Assembly: GCA_029866205.1 (NCBI GenBank)
Contig: JARWZT010000008.1
Coordinates: 248,001 to 312,000, forward strand
Direction: 5' to 3'
DNA from: Rhodoferax sp.
GTDB taxonomy: Bacteria; Pseudomonadota; Gammaproteobacteria; Burkholderiales; Burkholderiaceae_C
Length of the DNA stretch: 64,000 bases
In this document: positions 8,355 to 19,398 of the stretch, piece by piece
How the letters are laid out: the number at the start of each line of letters is the position of its first letter
How positions within the stretch are numbered: the first letter of the stretch is position 1
Position numbers and translations under genes: made by a program
The notes under the pieces: model-generated
What the model was told of the DNA's origin: nothing
The model's database searches: none
Seen by the model: only the letters and a program-made list of their open reading frames with translations

Positions 8355-9308
8355 GTGGACGCCAGGCTCGAGCACACCACTGTTTTGCTTCAGGAAGCGG
8401 TGGACGCGCTTCTCGAAAATACCCCCGAAAGTTCCGGCAACCCCAGCGATGGCGTCTACGTCGACGCGACTTTTGGCCGCGGCGGCCACACCCGGAGTAT
8501 TTTGTCGCGCCTGTCCAGCCAAGGTCGGCTGATCGCGTTTGACCGCGACCCCGAAGCGGTGACACGGGCCGCCGAAATCGTCGACCCCCGATTTTCAATT
8601 CGACAAATGGGTTTTTCGCATCTGCGCGATCTGGCTGCCGCCAGTGTGAACGGCATTCTGATGGACCTGGGGGTGAGTTCACCGCAGATTGACTCTCCGG
8701 CACGCGGGTTCAGCTTTCGATTTGAAGGTCCGCTGGACATGCGCATGGACACCACGCGCGGCATCAGCGTCGCCCAATGGCTGGCCGATGCGGACGTTGA
8801 ACACATTACGGAGGTGATACGTGACTACGGCGAAGAACGGTTTGCTAGCGGCATTGCAAAGGCGATTGTCGCGCGCCGACAAGAGCACGGGGCCCTTGCT
8901 ACCACCACCGAACTGGCCCAACTCGTGGCTGACACGGTCAAAACCCGCGAGCCGGGCCAGAACCCTGCAACGCGCACATTTCAGGCTTTTCGGATTTTCA
9001 TCAATGCCGAGCTTGAAGAGCTACAGCAGGCGCTAGACGCGGCGCTGGACGTGCTGCAGCCGGGCGGACGTCTGGTAGTGATCAGTTTCCATTCGCTGGA
9101 AGACCGCATCGTCAAACAGTTTATTGCCAAGCACTCCAAAGACGAGTACGACCGGCGTATGCCATTTGCGGCACCCAAGCCCATGCGCCTGCGCGCGCTG
9201 GGCCGAAGCCGCCCGAGCGCCGCTGAGGTAGCCGGCAATCCGCGTGCACGCAGCGCCATCATGCGGGTAGCCGTGCGCACCACGACCGCCGCCGGGGTAC
9301 GCGCATGA
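8355..9308 (+). CDS. rsmH: 16S rRNA (cytosine1402-N4)-methyltransferase RsmH
   Basis: 317 residues from GTG 8355; an alternative TTG at 8343 overlaps the mraZ stop and would add four residues. Motif I of the SAM fold is [11 protein letters not shown] (about residues 35-45), followed by [12 protein letters not shown] and the C-terminal [13 protein letters not shown]. All are RsmH (MraW) hallmarks. It N4-methylates C1402 in the 30S P site together with RsmI. Length is standard. Its TGA overlaps the ftsL ATG by 4 bp. Confidence 0.97.
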   Translation: MDARLEHTTVLLQEAVDALLENTPESSGNPSDGVYVDATFGRGGHTRSILSRLSSQGRLIAFDRDPEAVTRAAEIVDPRFSIRQMGFSHLRDLAAASVNGILMDLGVSSPQIDSPARGFSFRFEGPLDMRMDTTRGISVAQWLADADVEHITEVIRDYGEERFASGIAKAIVARRQEHGALATTTELAQLVADTVKTREPGQNPATRTFQAFRIFINAELEELQQALDAALDVLQPGGRLVVISFHSLEDRIVKQFIAKHSKDEYDRRMPFAAPKPMRLRALGRSRPSAAEVAGNPRARSAIMRVAVRTTTAAGVRA

Positions 9309-9589
9309 CCCGAATCAATGTCTTGCTGGTGCTGGCCACGCTGGGAAGCGCCATGTATTTGGTGGGGGTGCAGTACGAGTCGCGCCGCTTGTTTACCGAA
9401 CTGGAGAAAGCCCACCGCGAAGCGCGCCGCCTAAACACCGAGCTCGAACGCCTGCAGGTGGAAAAACGCAGCCAGGCTACTCCCGCCCGCGTGGAGCGCG
9501 TCGCGCGCGAAAAGCTGCAAATGCGCCAGGTCACACCGGGCATCACCATGTACCTGGGCAAGGGCGATGCGCCCGAGATGCAACCATGA
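9305..9589 (+). CDS. ftsL: cell division protein FtsL
   Basis: 94 residues: a short cytoplasmic start, one transmembrane helix (about 5-22) and a periplasmic coiled coil (about 28-60, [19 protein letters not shown]), as in FtsL. It bridges FtsQ/FtsB to FtsW/FtsI in the divisome. FtsL is recognised mainly by position between rsmH and ftsI and by topology, because its sequence is poorly conserved. 4-bp overlaps on both sides. Confidence 0.93.
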   Translation: MTRINVLLVLATLGSAMYLVGVQYESRRLFTELEKAHREARRLNTELERLQVEKRSQATPARVERVAREKLQMRQVTPGITMYLGKGDAPEMQP

Positions 9590-11328
9590 GCCGGAGCATC
9601 CAATACACCGCCAGCCCCTTGCTGACCAGTCGCACGCCGGTGTGGCGCAGCAAATTTGTGGTGGGTGCCGTCGCCCTGGGCTTTGTCGGCCTGGGCGCAC
9701 GGGCCGCTTATATCCAGGTATTCAACAACGACTTTTTTCAGCGCCAGGGTGAAGTCCGTACCAACCGCACGCTGGAATTGCCCGCCAACCGGGGGCGGAT
9801 TCTGGACCGCAATGGTCTGATCCTTGCGTCGAGTGTGCCTGCGCCCAGCATCTGGGCCATTCCTGAAGACGTGTCGCTGGACGCCGCCGAACGCAAACAA
9901 CTGGCCCAGCTGCTGGACCTTCCGGAAGCGGACCTGACCAAAAAACTCGCCGACGAGGACAAAACTTTTGTCTGGCTCAAACGCCAGATTGATCCGGACA
10001 ACGCCAAAAAAATCGCAGAACTCAATTTCAAAGGGATCTACCAACGTACCGAGTACCGCCGCCAATACCCCGAGGGGGAGGCCGCTGCGCACGTGGTCGG
10101 CTTTACCAATGTCGAAGACAACGGCCAAGAGGGTGTGGAACTGATGTTCAACAGCGCGCTGCTGGGGCGTCCTGGCAGCCGCCACGTCATCAAAGACCGC
10201 CTGGGCCGTGCCGTGGAACAGGTGGGCGAGACAGTCCCACCTGAGGCCGGCAAAGACCTGCAACTCAGCATCGACACGAAGGTGCAGTTTTTTGCCTATC
10301 AAAAACTGCGCGAGGCCGTACTGGCAAACCGTGCACAGGCAGGCAGTGTCGTGGTGCTTGATGCCCTGACCGGCGAAATACTGGCTCTGGCCAACTACCC
10401 CAGCTACAACCCTGAAAAACGCATCAACCTGAGTGGCGCTCAGCTGCGCAACCGCGCCCTGACCGACACTTTCGAGCCAGGCTCGGTGATGAAGCCCTTC
10501 ACCATCGGTCTGGCGCTCAACTCAGGTCGGGTCAAGACCTCTACCTTGATTGACACTGCACCGGGTTCGGTGACGATTACCGGCGCCACCATTCGCGACG
10601 CCCATCCGCACGGCGCCCTGACCGTGGAGCAGGTGATCCAGGTGTCCAGCAACGTGGGCACCACCAAGATCGCCATGCAAATGCCCGCCAGCGAAATGTG
10701 GGAAACGTTCTCAGGGGCCGGTTTCGGACAAAAACCCCAGGTCGAGTTTCCTGGCGTGGTGTCCGGGCGGCTGCGCCCGGCCAAGAGCTGGCGCCCGATT
10801 GAGCAGGCCACGGCCTCGTATGGCTACGGCCTGTCGGCGTCCCTTTTTCAGATGGTGCGCTCTTACACCGTGTTTTCCCATGACGGCCAAATCATCCGCG
10901 CCACCTTGCTCAAGAGCAACGACCCCGCTGTAGGGGTTCCGGTGTTCACTGCCGACACCGCTGCCAAGGTCCGCAAGATGCTGCAAATGGCCGCGGGCAC
11001 GGGCGGAACGGCCCCCAAAGCACAGACAGCAGGCTACTCGGTCGGTGGCAAATCGGGCACCGCCTACAAACAGCAGGGCAAAGGCTACGGCAGCGACGGC
11101 AACCGCAAGTACCGCAGCTGGTTTGTCGGCATGGCGCCGATTGACCAGCCCCGTATCGTCGTGGGCGTGATGCTGGACGAGCCCAGCGCGGGCAAGTACT
11201 TTGGTGGAGAAGTGGCAGCGCCGGTGTTCAGTGAAACGGTGCAGCAAACCCTGCGGGTGATGGGCGTGCAACCGGACATCGTCATCAAGCCGCAGATCGT
11301 GGCCAACGCGGTGCAGGAGAGCTTTTGA
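9586..11328 (+). CDS. ftsI: septal peptidoglycan transpeptidase FtsI (PBP3)
   Basis: 580 residues, the normal length. Single N-terminal membrane anchor (about 24-42), a PBP dimerisation domain opened by R-G-R-I-L-D-R-N-G, then the transpeptidase domain with all three catalytic motifs: S300-V-M-K303 (acylated serine and lysine), S354-S-N356, and K489-S-G-T492. It cross-links septal peptidoglycan in the periplasm, partnered with FtsW encoded downstream. ATGA overlaps with ftsL and murE. Confidence 0.98.
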   Translation: MSRSIQYTASPLLTSRTPVWRSKFVVGAVALGFVGLGARAAYIQVFNNDFFQRQGEVRTNRTLELPANRGRILDRNGLILASSVPAPSIWAIPEDVSLDAAERKQLAQLLDLPEADLTKKLADEDKTFVWLKRQIDPDNAKKIAELNFKGIYQRTEYRRQYPEGEAAAHVVGFTNVEDNGQEGVELMFNSALLGRPGSRHVIKDRLGRAVEQVGETVPPEAGKDLQLSIDTKVQFFAYQKLREAVLANRAQAGSVVVLDALTGEILALANYPSYNPEKRINLSGAQLRNRALTDTFEPGSVMKPFTIGLALNSGRVKTSTLIDTAPGSVTITGATIRDAHPHGALTVEQVIQVSSNVGTTKIAMQMPASEMWETFSGAGFGQKPQVEFPGVVSGRLRPAKSWRPIEQATASYGYGLSASLFQMVRSYTVFSHDGQIIRATLLKSNDPAVGVPVFTADTAAKVRKMLQMAAGTGGTAPKAQTAGYSVGGKSGTAYKQQGKGYGSDGNRKYRSWFVGMAPIDQPRIVVGVMLDEPSAGKYFGGEVAAPVFSETVQQTLRVMGVQPDIVIKPQIVANAVQESF

Positions 11329-12884
11329 TGCTCCAACACCTCAGCAACCCGACGCAAGCCGCCCAGTGGCTGCGTGAACGCGTGACGGGCACACTGCGCA
11401 CAGACAGCCGCAGCCTGCGTCCCGGAGACGGCTTTGTGGCCACGCCCGGCGCGGTGGTGGACGGACGCAAGTTTGTGGCGCAAGCCCTGCAGCAGGATGT
11501 GGCCGCCTGTCTGGTGGAAGCCGACGGTGTGCGGTCCTTTGGCCTGAACGACAGCCGTGTCGCCGCCTATGCCGGCCTCAAGGCAGACGCGGGCACCATC
11601 GCCGATGCATTTTTTGGACACCCCTCGCAGCAATTGGCGCTGATCGCTATCACCGGCACCAACGGCAAGACTTCGACAGCGTGGTGGTTGGCACAGGCTT
11701 TGGGCGCCCTGCCCGGCGCACTGGCACAGCCCTGTGCCCTGGTCGGCACACTGGGCATGGGCAAGCCGCCCCAGGCGCGCATGGCAGCTCCCGACGCTCA
11801 CCCTCTTTCCACATTGCAGTCCACGGGCATGACGACACCCGATGCCGTGGCATTGCATTCCGCCCTGCAACAGTTCGCCCTGGACGGCGTGACCGCCTGC
11901 GCCTTGGAGGCGTCCTCCATCGGCATCGAAGAGGGCCGGATGAATGGCCTGAAGATTCGGGTTGCGGTCTTTACCAACTTCACGCAAGACCACCTGGACT
12001 ACCACGGCAGCATGCAGGCCTATTGGGACGCCAAACGGCGGCTGTTTGACTGGCCCGGTCTGCAAAGCGCCGTCGTCAATGTGGACGACCCCAAAGGCGC
12101 CGCCTTGGCAGAGGCGCTGCGCCTGCGCGCACCCGCATTGGACTTGTGGACCACCTCGTGCGACAGCAACCCACCCACCGCTGCCCGCCTGCACGCACAA
12201 CACATTTCCCTTACCGACATCGGCCTGCGCTTTGACGTAGTGGAGGGCGAACAGCGGATCGCCCTGCAAAGCCAGGTGATCGGTGCTTACAACGTGGCCA
12301 ACCTGCTGGGAGTGATTGGCAGCCTGCGCGCGCTGGGCGTGGACCTGACTGCGGCGGTCCAGGCGTGCGCACAACTGCACGCTGTGCCGGGTCGCCTTGA
12401 TTGTGTGGGTGGCCAAGACGCACCGCTGGTGGTGGTGGACTACGCCCATACGCCGGACGCGCTGTCCCAAACACTCGATGCCCTGCGCCCTTTGGCTGCA
12501 CAGCGCACAGGTCAACTCTGGTGTATTTTTGGCTGCGGCGGTGACCGCGATGCCGCCAAGCGCCCTCTGATGGGTGCGATTGCTGCAGCAAAGGCCGACC
12601 AGATCGTCATTACCAGCGACAACCCGCGCAGTGAAAAACCCGCCGCGATCGTTTCGCAGATCTTGACCGGCGTCACAGGCCAATCCCGGCCCGAAGTGCA
12701 AGTGGACCGGGGTGCCGCCATCGCCAACGCGATTGCCCGGGCCGCGCGCTCGGATGTGATCTTGGTGGCAGGCAAAGGCCACGAAGAAACCCAAGACATC
12801 GGCGGTGTGAAAACGCCTTTTTCTGACCGCGCGCACGCCTTGCAGGCCCTGGCCGCACGGACCCACTTGGCGGTGCGCGCATGA
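11325..12884 (+). CDS. murE: UDP-MurNAc-L-Ala-D-Glu:meso-diaminopimelate ligase MurE
   Basis: 519 residues, a three-domain Mur ligase. ATP loop G-T-N-G-K-T (about 111-116). The D432-N-P-R435 motif marks meso-DAP rather than lysine specificity, so the cell wall is the Gram-negative A1-gamma type. Adds meso-DAP to UDP-MurNAc-dipeptide in the cytoplasm. Coupled to ftsI and murF by 4-bp overlaps. Confidence 0.98.
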   Translation: MMLQHLSNPTQAAQWLRERVTGTLRTDSRSLRPGDGFVATPGAVVDGRKFVAQALQQDVAACLVEADGVRSFGLNDSRVAAYAGLKADAGTIADAFFGHPSQQLALIAITGTNGKTSTAWWLAQALGALPGALAQPCALVGTLGMGKPPQARMAAPDAHPLSTLQSTGMTTPDAVALHSALQQFALDGVTACALEASSIGIEEGRMNGLKIRVAVFTNFTQDHLDYHGSMQAYWDAKRRLFDWPGLQSAVVNVDDPKGAALAEALRLRAPALDLWTTSCDSNPPTAARLHAQHISLTDIGLRFDVVEGEQRIALQSQVIGAYNVANLLGVIGSLRALGVDLTAAVQACAQLHAVPGRLDCVGGQDAPLVVVDYAHTPDALSQTLDALRPLAAQRTGQLWCIFGCGGDRDAAKRPLMGAIAAAKADQIVITSDNPRSEKPAAIVSQILTGVTGQSRPEVQVDRGAAIANAIARAARSDVILVAGKGHEETQDIGGVKTPFSDRAHALQALAARTHLAVRA

Positions 12885-14374
12885 GCACTTCTTTGATGAC
12901 CTTGGGCCAGGTGGCGCAATGGCTTGCCCAAAGTGGCCAGGCCGTCCACGCACCGGTGGCGGTCCGCGGCGATCCGGCTACGCCCATCGCACGCGTGCAC
13001 ACCGACACCCGCACCATTGCCGCGGGCGACCTGTTTGTGGCCTTGCAAGGTGACAACTTCGATGCCAATGCGCTGCTTCACGAAGCGCAAGCCAAGGGTG
13101 CCGTTGCCGTTTTGTGCCGCACCGGGCTTGGCGCCAGCCAATTGCCTCCGGGCTTGCCGCGTATCGAAGTGGCCGACACCCTGGCCGCACTGGGCCAATT
13201 GGCCCGCGCCTGGCGCCAGCAATTTGTGCTGCCACTGATCGCTGTCACCGGCAGCAACGGCAAAACCACCGTGACGCAAATGATTGCGTCCATATTGCAG
13301 GCCCACGCGCCCGGTGACGCCAGCTTGGCCACCCAGGGCAACCTGAACAACGAGATTGGCGTGCCTCTGACGCTGCTGCGCCTGCGTGCGCACCACCACT
13401 GTGCCGTCGTTGAGCTGGGCATGAACCACCCTGGCGAAATTGCCGCCCTGGCCGCGATGGCCCAACCCACGGTCGGTTTGGTCAACAACGCGCAGCGCGA
13501 GCACCTTGAATTCATGCACACGGTAGACGCCGTGGCCCTGGAGAACGGCGCCGTGCTGACGGCCCTGGGCCCCAAGGGCTGCGCCGTGTTTCCGCTGGAC
13601 GACGCCTACACCGGCCTGTGGCAGCGGCTGGCTGGCGAGCGCCAGGTGCTGGGCTTTGGCAACGCTGCCGCAGGTGACGTTGTGGTGAGCGATTCCGCCG
13701 AGTGGCGGGATGGCGGCTGGAGCGTCAGCGCCCATGCGACCGTGGCAGGACACACCGTGGCTTTGCGCTATCGCTTGGCGATTGCCGGCCAGCATAACGT
13801 GCGCAACTCCCTGGCCGCGGCGGCCTGTGCGCTGGCGGCAGGCATCCCCAGCGCGGCAGTGGAACGGGGGCTCGAGGCCTTCGTGCCTGTGAAGGGCCGC
13901 TCCCGCGCGTTTGCACTGACGCTGCCCCAACGCAGCTTGACTGTCGTGGATGACACGTACAACGCCAACCCCGACTCCGTGCGTGCCGCATGCGATGTAC
14001 TTCGCGACCTGCCCGGCCCACGCCTGTTGGTGCTCGGTGACATGGGTGAAGTGGGTCTCCAAGGCCCGGAGTTCCACGCCGAGGCGGGAAGCTACGCCCA
14101 CCACCAAGGAATCGAGCGCTTGCTGACCGTGGGTGAACTCAGCCAATCTGCCGCCGACAGCTTTGCCGCCGCTGGAGGCTCGGCACACCACTTTGCCACC
14201 ATGGACGCCTTGTGTGCCGCACTCGCAGCGGAGCTGGACGCAGCCGCCAGCGTGCTGGTCAAGGGCTCGCGCTTCATGCGCATGGAGCGCGCGGTCGCTG
14301 CCCTTCAGGCAATCGCGGCCGTACCCACACCTGCACCAGCGGTGTCCACCCAGGGAGAAGCCGCATGTTGCTGA
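12881..14374 (+). CDS. murF: UDP-MurNAc-tripeptide:D-Ala-D-Ala ligase MurF
   Basis: 497 residues. ATP loop G-S-N-G-K-T-T (124-130), central [10 protein letters not shown] motif (about 351-360) and a C-terminal K-G-S-R segment characteristic of MurF. Completes the UDP-MurNAc-pentapeptide with D-Ala-D-Ala made by the Ddl encoded downstream. Slightly longer than the E. coli enzyme because of a Pro/Thr-rich C-terminal tail. Its 3' end overlaps the mraY start by 10 bp. Confidence 0.98.
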   Translation: MSTSLMTLGQVAQWLAQSGQAVHAPVAVRGDPATPIARVHTDTRTIAAGDLFVALQGDNFDANALLHEAQAKGAVAVLCRTGLGASQLPPGLPRIEVADTLAALGQLARAWRQQFVLPLIAVTGSNGKTTVTQMIASILQAHAPGDASLATQGNLNNEIGVPLTLLRLRAHHHCAVVELGMNHPGEIAALAAMAQPTVGLVNNAQREHLEFMHTVDAVALENGAVLTALGPKGCAVFPLDDAYTGLWQRLAGERQVLGFGNAAAGDVVVSDSAEWRDGGWSVSAHATVAGHTVALRYRLAIAGQHNVRNSLAAAACALAAGIPSAAVERGLEAFVPVKGRSRAFALTLPQRSLTVVDDTYNANPDSVRAACDVLRDLPGPRLLVLGDMGEVGLQGPEFHAEAGSYAHHQGIERLLTVGELSQSAADSFAAAGGSAHHFATMDALCAALAAELDAAASVLVKGSRFMRMERAVAALQAIAAVPTPAPAVSTQGEAACC

Positions 14375-15543
14375 CGCTTGCGCAATGGTTGCAAACGCAA
14401 AATCCCGAGTGGGGATTTTTGCGCGTCTTCCAATACCTGACCTTTCGCGCCGTCATGGCCGCACTCACCGCGCTGCTGATTGGCCTGGCCGCAGGCCCTG
14501 CCGTGATCCGGCGTTTGCGCGCGCTCAAGATCGGTCAGCCGATTCGTGGGTACGGCATGGAAAGCCATCTTGCAAAAAGCGGCACACCCACCATGGGCGG
14601 GGTGCTAATTCTTTTGTCCATTACCAGTGCGACCTTGCTTTGGGCGGATATTTCCAACCGCTTCGTCTGGATCGTTTTGATCGTGACGCTGGGCTTTGGC
14701 GCGATTGGCTGGGTCGACGACTGGCGCAAGGTGGTCAACAAAGACCCTGAGGGCATGCGCTCACGCGAGAAGTACTTCTGGCAATCCCTGATCGGCGCGC
14801 TGGCTGCGTTGTATCTGGTGTTCAGCATTTCCGAGATTTCCAATGCGCGGGTGCTGGAGCTTTTTTACAACTGGGTGCGCTCCGGTTTTGACGTCAACCT
14901 GCCGCCCAAGGCCGGCTTGCTCTTGCCGTTTTTCAAGGAAATCAGCTACCCCCTGGGCGTGCTGGGGTTTGTGGTGCTGACCTATCTGGTGATCGTCGGG
15001 TCCAGCAACGCCGTCAACCTGACGGACGGCCTGGACGGCCTGGCGATCATGCCCGTGGTGATGGTGAGCTCGGCGCTGGGCGTCTTTGCGTACGTGACCG
15101 GCAGCGTGATTTTTTCCAAATACCTGTTTCTGCCCCACATTCCGGGCACCGGTGAACTCCTGGTGTTCTGTGCCGCCATGGCGGGTGCAGGCTTGGCGTT
15201 TTTGTGGTTCAACACCCACCCGGCACAGGTCTTCATGGGCGATGTGGGCGCACTGGCCTTGGGCGCTGCGCTGGGCACGGTGGCGGTCATCGTGCGCCAG
15301 GAAATCGTGCTGGCGATCATGGGCGGGGTCTTTGTGGTGGAAGCACTGTCGGTCATGGCCCAGGTGATGTACTTCAAGTACACCCGTAAAAAGTATGGCG
15401 AAGGCCGGCGTCTGCTGAAGATGGCACCGCTGCACCACCATTTTGAAAAGCTGGGCTGGAAAGAAACGCAAGTCGTCGTGCGCTTCTGGATCATCACCAT
15501 GCTGTTGTGCCTTGTCGGCCTGTCCACCCTGAAGTTGCGCTGA
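14365..15543 (+). CDS. mraY: phospho-MurNAc-pentapeptide translocase MraY
   Basis: 392 residues from ATG 14365, with GGGAGAAG just upstream inside the murF tail; the longer open frame upstream is out-of-frame murF. Ten hydrophobic helices are expected. The catalytic Asp motifs V-D-D-W-R and [10 protein letters not shown] and the H-H-H-F-E motif near the C-terminus are present. It transfers phospho-MurNAc-pentapeptide to undecaprenyl phosphate to make lipid I. Stop and the murD start share TGATG. Confidence 0.98.
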   Translation: MLLTLAQWLQTQNPEWGFLRVFQYLTFRAVMAALTALLIGLAAGPAVIRRLRALKIGQPIRGYGMESHLAKSGTPTMGGVLILLSITSATLLWADISNRFVWIVLIVTLGFGAIGWVDDWRKVVNKDPEGMRSREKYFWQSLIGALAALYLVFSISEISNARVLELFYNWVRSGFDVNLPPKAGLLLPFFKEISYPLGVLGFVVLTYLVIVGSSNAVNLTDGLDGLAIMPVVMVSSALGVFAYVTGSVIFSKYLFLPHIPGTGELLVFCAAMAGAGLAFLWFNTHPAQVFMGDVGALALGAALGTVAVIVRQEIVLAIMGGVFVVEALSVMAQVMYFKYTRKKYGEGRRLLKMAPLHHHFEKLGWKETQVVVRFWIITMLLCLVGLSTLKLR

Positions 15544-17072
15544 TGCACACATCACTTCAAGCGCAACACGTGCTGGTTCTGGGCCTGGGGACCTCCGGGC
15601 TGGCCATGGCGCGCTGGTGTGCGGCCCAGGGAGCCCAAGTCACGGTGTTGGACAACCGCGCTGCGCCGCCCCAGGCGGCAGCACTGGCGGCCTCCGTGCC
15701 GTCGGCGACCTGGGTGCAGGGAGCGTTTGACCCCCACTGGGTCACGGGCAGCGATGTACGCGCGGTATTTACCAGCCCGGGGCTGGCACCGCACCAAACA
15801 GCGCCATTGCTGGAGGCCGCCCGCGCACAAGGTTTGTGGGTCGCCGGCGAACTCAGCCTGTTCAGTGCGGCCCTCCGCGGTCTGACCGAGCGCCAGCAAT
15901 ACCAGCCGACCGTGCTGGCCGTGACCGGCACCAACGGCAAAACCACGGTCACATCCCTTACCGGAGAGTTGGTGCGCGCGGCCGGAAAAACGGTGGCGGT
16001 GGCCGGCAACATCGGCCCGACCTTGCTGGATACGCTGGCAACGGCTATTGCGGACGGCACGCTTCCGCAAGTCTGGGTGCTGGAGCTTTCCAGTTTCCAG
16101 CTCAACGATGCCACCGACTTCTCGCCCACGGCGGCCACCGTGCTGAACCTGAGCCAAGACCATTTGGACTGGCACCCGGACCTTGCCCACTACGCCGCAG
16201 CGAAAGCACGGATCTTTGGCGCGAACACCTTAATGGTTCTCAACCGCGACGACGCAGCGGTCATGGCCCTGCTTCCCGCACCCATACGCACCAAGCAACG
16301 CAGCGTCGAGCGGGCACATGTCACCTTTGGCCTGGGCATGCCCCAACGTCCTGGCGACTACGGCATGGAGTCTGCCGGCGGCATGCTCTGGCTGGTGCGC
16401 GCCCAAGACGCGGATGAAACCCTGAAAAAAACCCGCTCAGGCGAATTTGCCGAGACACCCGAGCTGCACATCCAACGCCTGCTTCCCGTCGATGCCCTGC
16501 GCATTCGAGGCCGCCACAACGCCAGCAATGCGCAAGCCGCACTGGCGTTGGCAAGTGCGGCCGGTTGTGCGCTGGGCCCCATGCTCTTTGGGCTGCGCGA
16601 ATACCGGGGTGAACCCCACCGGGTCCAGCACATCGGCACCTTGAATGGCGTCGAGTTTTTTGACGACAGCAAAGGCACCAACGTGGGCGCAACCGTCGCG
16701 GCTTTGAACGGCCTGGGCGAAGATCGCCGGGTGGTGCTGATTCTGGGTGGCGAAGGCAAGGGTCAAGACTTCGGTCCGCTGGTCTCCCCGGTGCACCGCT
16801 TTGCGCGCGCCGTGGTGCTGATCGGACGCGACGCAACCCTCATCCGCCAGGCGCTGACCGACACGGGGGTGGCACTGCTGGACGCACCTTCCATGGAACG
16901 CGCCGTGGCACTGGCCAACGCCCAAGCCCATGCCAGCGACGCGGTGCTTATGTCGCCCGCCTGTGCCAGCTTTGACATGTTTCGCGATTACGTGCACCGG
17001 GCCCAGGTGTATTGCGATGCCGTCGCCGAACTGGCGCTGGCCCAGGGAACAGTCCTGGAGATGTCCGCATGA
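15543..17072 (+). CDS. murD: UDP-MurNAc-L-alanine:D-glutamate ligase MurD
   Basis: 509 residues. N-terminal Rossmann segment [13 protein letters not shown] loop [17 protein letters not shown], and a C-terminal [10 protein letters not shown] motif diagnostic of MurD. It is about 70 residues longer than E. coli MurD, with extra sequence around residues 255-315, as in other betaproteobacterial copies. Adds D-Glu to UDP-MurNAc-Ala. One-base overlap with mraY and a 4-bp overlap with ftsW. Confidence 0.97.
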   Translation: MHTSLQAQHVLVLGLGTSGLAMARWCAAQGAQVTVLDNRAAPPQAAALAASVPSATWVQGAFDPHWVTGSDVRAVFTSPGLAPHQTAPLLEAARAQGLWVAGELSLFSAALRGLTERQQYQPTVLAVTGTNGKTTVTSLTGELVRAAGKTVAVAGNIGPTLLDTLATAIADGTLPQVWVLELSSFQLNDATDFSPTAATVLNLSQDHLDWHPDLAHYAAAKARIFGANTLMVLNRDDAAVMALLPAPIRTKQRSVERAHVTFGLGMPQRPGDYGMESAGGMLWLVRAQDADETLKKTRSGEFAETPELHIQRLLPVDALRIRGRHNASNAQAALALASAAGCALGPMLFGLREYRGEPHRVQHIGTLNGVEFFDDSKGTNVGATVAALNGLGEDRRVVLILGGEGKGQDFGPLVSPVHRFARAVVLIGRDATLIRQALTDTGVALLDAPSMERAVALANAQAHASDAVLMSPACASFDMFRDYVHRAQVYCDAVAELALAQGTVLEMSA

Positions 17073-18322
17073 GCGCCGCCCAAGCCCTCTGGAGCCGGTG
17101 GTTCAAGTCCGCCACGCCAGAGAGCGACGCCCTGCCGGTCCGTCTGGGCCGACGCGCGAGTTTTAGCACCGGCACCAGCGCCAACCAGGCCACCAGCTTC
17201 GACCACCCGCTGCTGGCAGTGGTTCTGATACTGGTGGTGTGGGGTGCCGTGATGGTCTATTCGGCCACCATCGCCATGCCCGACAACCCGCGCTTTGCCA
17301 ACTACACGCACAACTACTTCCTGGTGCGCCATACGGCCTCGGTCGCCATCGCGCTGGTGGCCGCGCTGATTGCCTTTCAGGTGCCGCTGGAGACCTGGGA
17401 GCGCATCGCACCGATGCTGTTCATCGCCTCCTTGGTCTTGCTGCTGGCAGTGCTTTTGCCGTTTATCGGCAAGGGGGTGAACGGTGCCAGGCGTTGGATT
17501 TCGCTGGGTGTCACGAACTTTCAGCCGTCCGAGCTGGCCAAATTTTCGGCCGTACTGTATGCGGCCGGTTATATGGTGCGCAAGATTGAACTCAAGGAAG
17601 ACTTCATCCGCGCCGTGTGGCCCATGGCGGCAGCCGTAGGCATCATGGGCAGCTTGCTGCTGGCGGAGCCCGACATGGGCGCGTTCATGGTGATTGCGGT
17701 CATCGCCATGGGTATTCTGTTTTTGGGTGGTGTGAACGCCCGCATGTTCTTCTTGATCTCCAGCGTGTTGGTGGCCGCGTTTGCCTTGATGATTGCCTTC
17801 AACGACTACCGCCGCGCCCGCATTTTTGCCTACCTCGACCCCTGGAGCGGGCACAACGCCCTGGGCAAGGGCTACCAGCTCACGCACTCGCTCATTGCGA
17901 TCGGGCGGGGCGAGATTTTTGGCGTGGGACTGGGCGGCAGCGTCGAAAAGCTGCACTGGTTGCCCGAAGCCCACACCGACTTCCTGCTGGCCGTGATTGG
18001 CGAAGAATTTGGCTTGGTCGGCGTGTTGCTGCTGCTGGGTTTGTTTTTGTGGCTCACCCGCCGACTCATCCATATTGGCCGCCAGGCCGTGGCGCTGGAC
18101 CGGGTTTTTGCCGGGCTGGTCGCGCAGGGAGTGGGTATCTGGATGGGATTTCAGGCCTTTATCAACATGGGCGTGAATCTGGGCGCGCTTCCCACCAAAG
18201 GTTTGACCCTGCCACTCATGAGCTACGGTGGATCGGCCATTTTGATCAACCTGATCGCGCTGGCCGTGGTGTTGCGGGTGGACTATGAAAACCGCCAGCT
18301 GATGCAAGGAGGCCGGGCATGA
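17069..18322 (+). CDS. ftsW: septal peptidoglycan glycosyltransferase FtsW
   Basis: 417 residues from ATG 17069, which overlaps the murD stop; a longer frame from 17012 is murD sequence. An unusually polar N-terminal about 45 residues precedes the ten-helix SEDS fold. Family motifs: G-A-R-R-W-I, the catalytic-Asp loop A-E-P-D-M-G, and the C-terminal P-L-M-S-Y-G-G-S. Polymerises lipid II at the septum with FtsI. A second SEDS gene (rodA) is at 30606. Confidence 0.97.
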   Translation: MSAAQALWSRWFKSATPESDALPVRLGRRASFSTGTSANQATSFDHPLLAVVLILVVWGAVMVYSATIAMPDNPRFANYTHNYFLVRHTASVAIALVAALIAFQVPLETWERIAPMLFIASLVLLLAVLLPFIGKGVNGARRWISLGVTNFQPSELAKFSAVLYAAGYMVRKIELKEDFIRAVWPMAAAVGIMGSLLLAEPDMGAFMVIAVIAMGILFLGGVNARMFFLISSVLVAAFALMIAFNDYRRARIFAYLDPWSGHNALGKGYQLTHSLIAIGRGEIFGVGLGGSVEKLHWLPEAHTDFLLAVIGEEFGLVGVLLLLGLFLWLTRRLIHIGRQAVALDRVFAGLVAQGVGIWMGFQAFINMGVNLGALPTKGLTLPLMSYGGSAILINLIALAVVLRVDYENRQLMQGGRA

Positions 18323-19398
18323 GTGTCGCCATCAGCGCACCGCGCACGGCCCTGGTCATGGCCGGCGGCACCGGCGGCCACATTTTCCCCGGCCTCGCTG
18401 TGGCGCAGTTGCTGCGTGAACAGGGCTGGCGGGTGCACTGGCTGGGCGCGCCCGACAGCATGGAAAGCCGCCTCGTTCCAGCGCGTGGCTTTGCCTTGGA
18501 AACGATTGCATTTTCTGGTGTGCGGGGCAAAGGCCTGAAAACGCTGGCCTTGCTGCCGCTGCGCCTGTTGCGCGCGCTCGCTCAAAGCGCGCAGGTGCTG
18601 CGCCGGGTCCGGCCCGACGTCGTGCTGGGCTTTGGTGGCTATATCAGCCTGCCCGCCGGTTTGATGGCCGCAATTTTGCGCATCCCACTGGTGTTGCACG
18701 AACAGAACTCGGTGGCCGGTGCCGCCAACCGCGTGTTGGCGCGCCTTGCCAAGCGCGTGTTCTGTGCTTTTCCGGGCGCCTTGCCCTCGGGCCAGTACGT
18801 GGGCAACCCGCTGCGGGCCGAGTTTTTGAACCAAGACGCGCCGGCCCAGCGCTTTGCAGGCCGCAGCGGCCCCTTGCGGCTGCTGGTGGTCGGGGGCAGT
18901 CTGGGCGCACGTGCCCTGAATACCGTGGTGCCGCAAGCCTTGGCCCTGATCCCCGCAGCGCAGCGCCCGATGGTGCTGCACCAGAGCGGCGAGAAACAAA
19001 TGGAAGAGCTGCGTGCCAACTATGCGGCCGCAGGGGTCGAGGCCACGTTGACGCCTTTTATCGAGAACACCGCGCAAGCCTATGCCGATGCCGACGTGGT
19101 GCTCTGCCGGGCGGGTGCCAGCACGGTGACCGAGATTGCCGCCGTGGGTGCCGCCGCCCTGTTTGTCCCCTTTCCTTTCGCGGTCGACGACCACCAAACC
19201 CACAACGCGCGCTTTTTGGTCGACCAAGGCGCCGGCTGGCTGGTGGACCAAACCGAACTGACTCCGGCATTTCTGGCGCATTGGCTACAGCACTGCGATC
19301 GCGCGCTGCTGCTCCCACACGCCATCGCCGCCAAAAAAATGCAAAACACCCACGCCAGCCAAGCGCTGGTGGCCGCCTGCGAGGAACTGGCGCCATGA
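18319..19398 (+). CDS. murG: lipid II synthase MurG (GlcNAc transferase)
   Basis: 359 residues, a GT28 enzyme. N-terminal glycine loop [11 protein letters not shown], the [11 protein letters not shown] segment, and the UDP-GlcNAc site S-L-G-A-R with [11 protein letters not shown] peripheral inner-membrane enzyme that adds GlcNAc to lipid I. 4-bp overlaps with ftsW and murC. Confidence 0.98.
   Translation: MSVAISAPRTALVMAGGTGGHIFPGLAVAQLLREQGWRVHWLGAPDSMESRLVPARGFALETIAFSGVRGKGLKTLALLPLRLLRALAQSAQVLRRVRPDVVLGFGGYISLPAGLMAAILRIPLVLHEQNSVAGAANRVLARLAKRVFCAFPGALPSGQYVGNPLRAEFLNQDAPAQRFAGRSGPLRLLVVGGSLGARALNTVVPQALALIPAAQRPMVLHQSGEKQMEELRANYAAAGVEATLTPFIENTAQAYADADVVLCRAGASTVTEIAAVGAAALFVPFPFAVDDHQTHNARFLVDQGAGWLVDQTELTPAFLAHWLQHCDRALLLPHAIAAKKMQNTHASQALVAACEELAP

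Noticed and set aside
11085-14191. Very long open frames on the minus strand opposite murE and murF
   Set aside because: They lie wholly antisense to well-conserved genes, have no family motifs and a composition typical of the reverse frame of GC-rich coding DNA.
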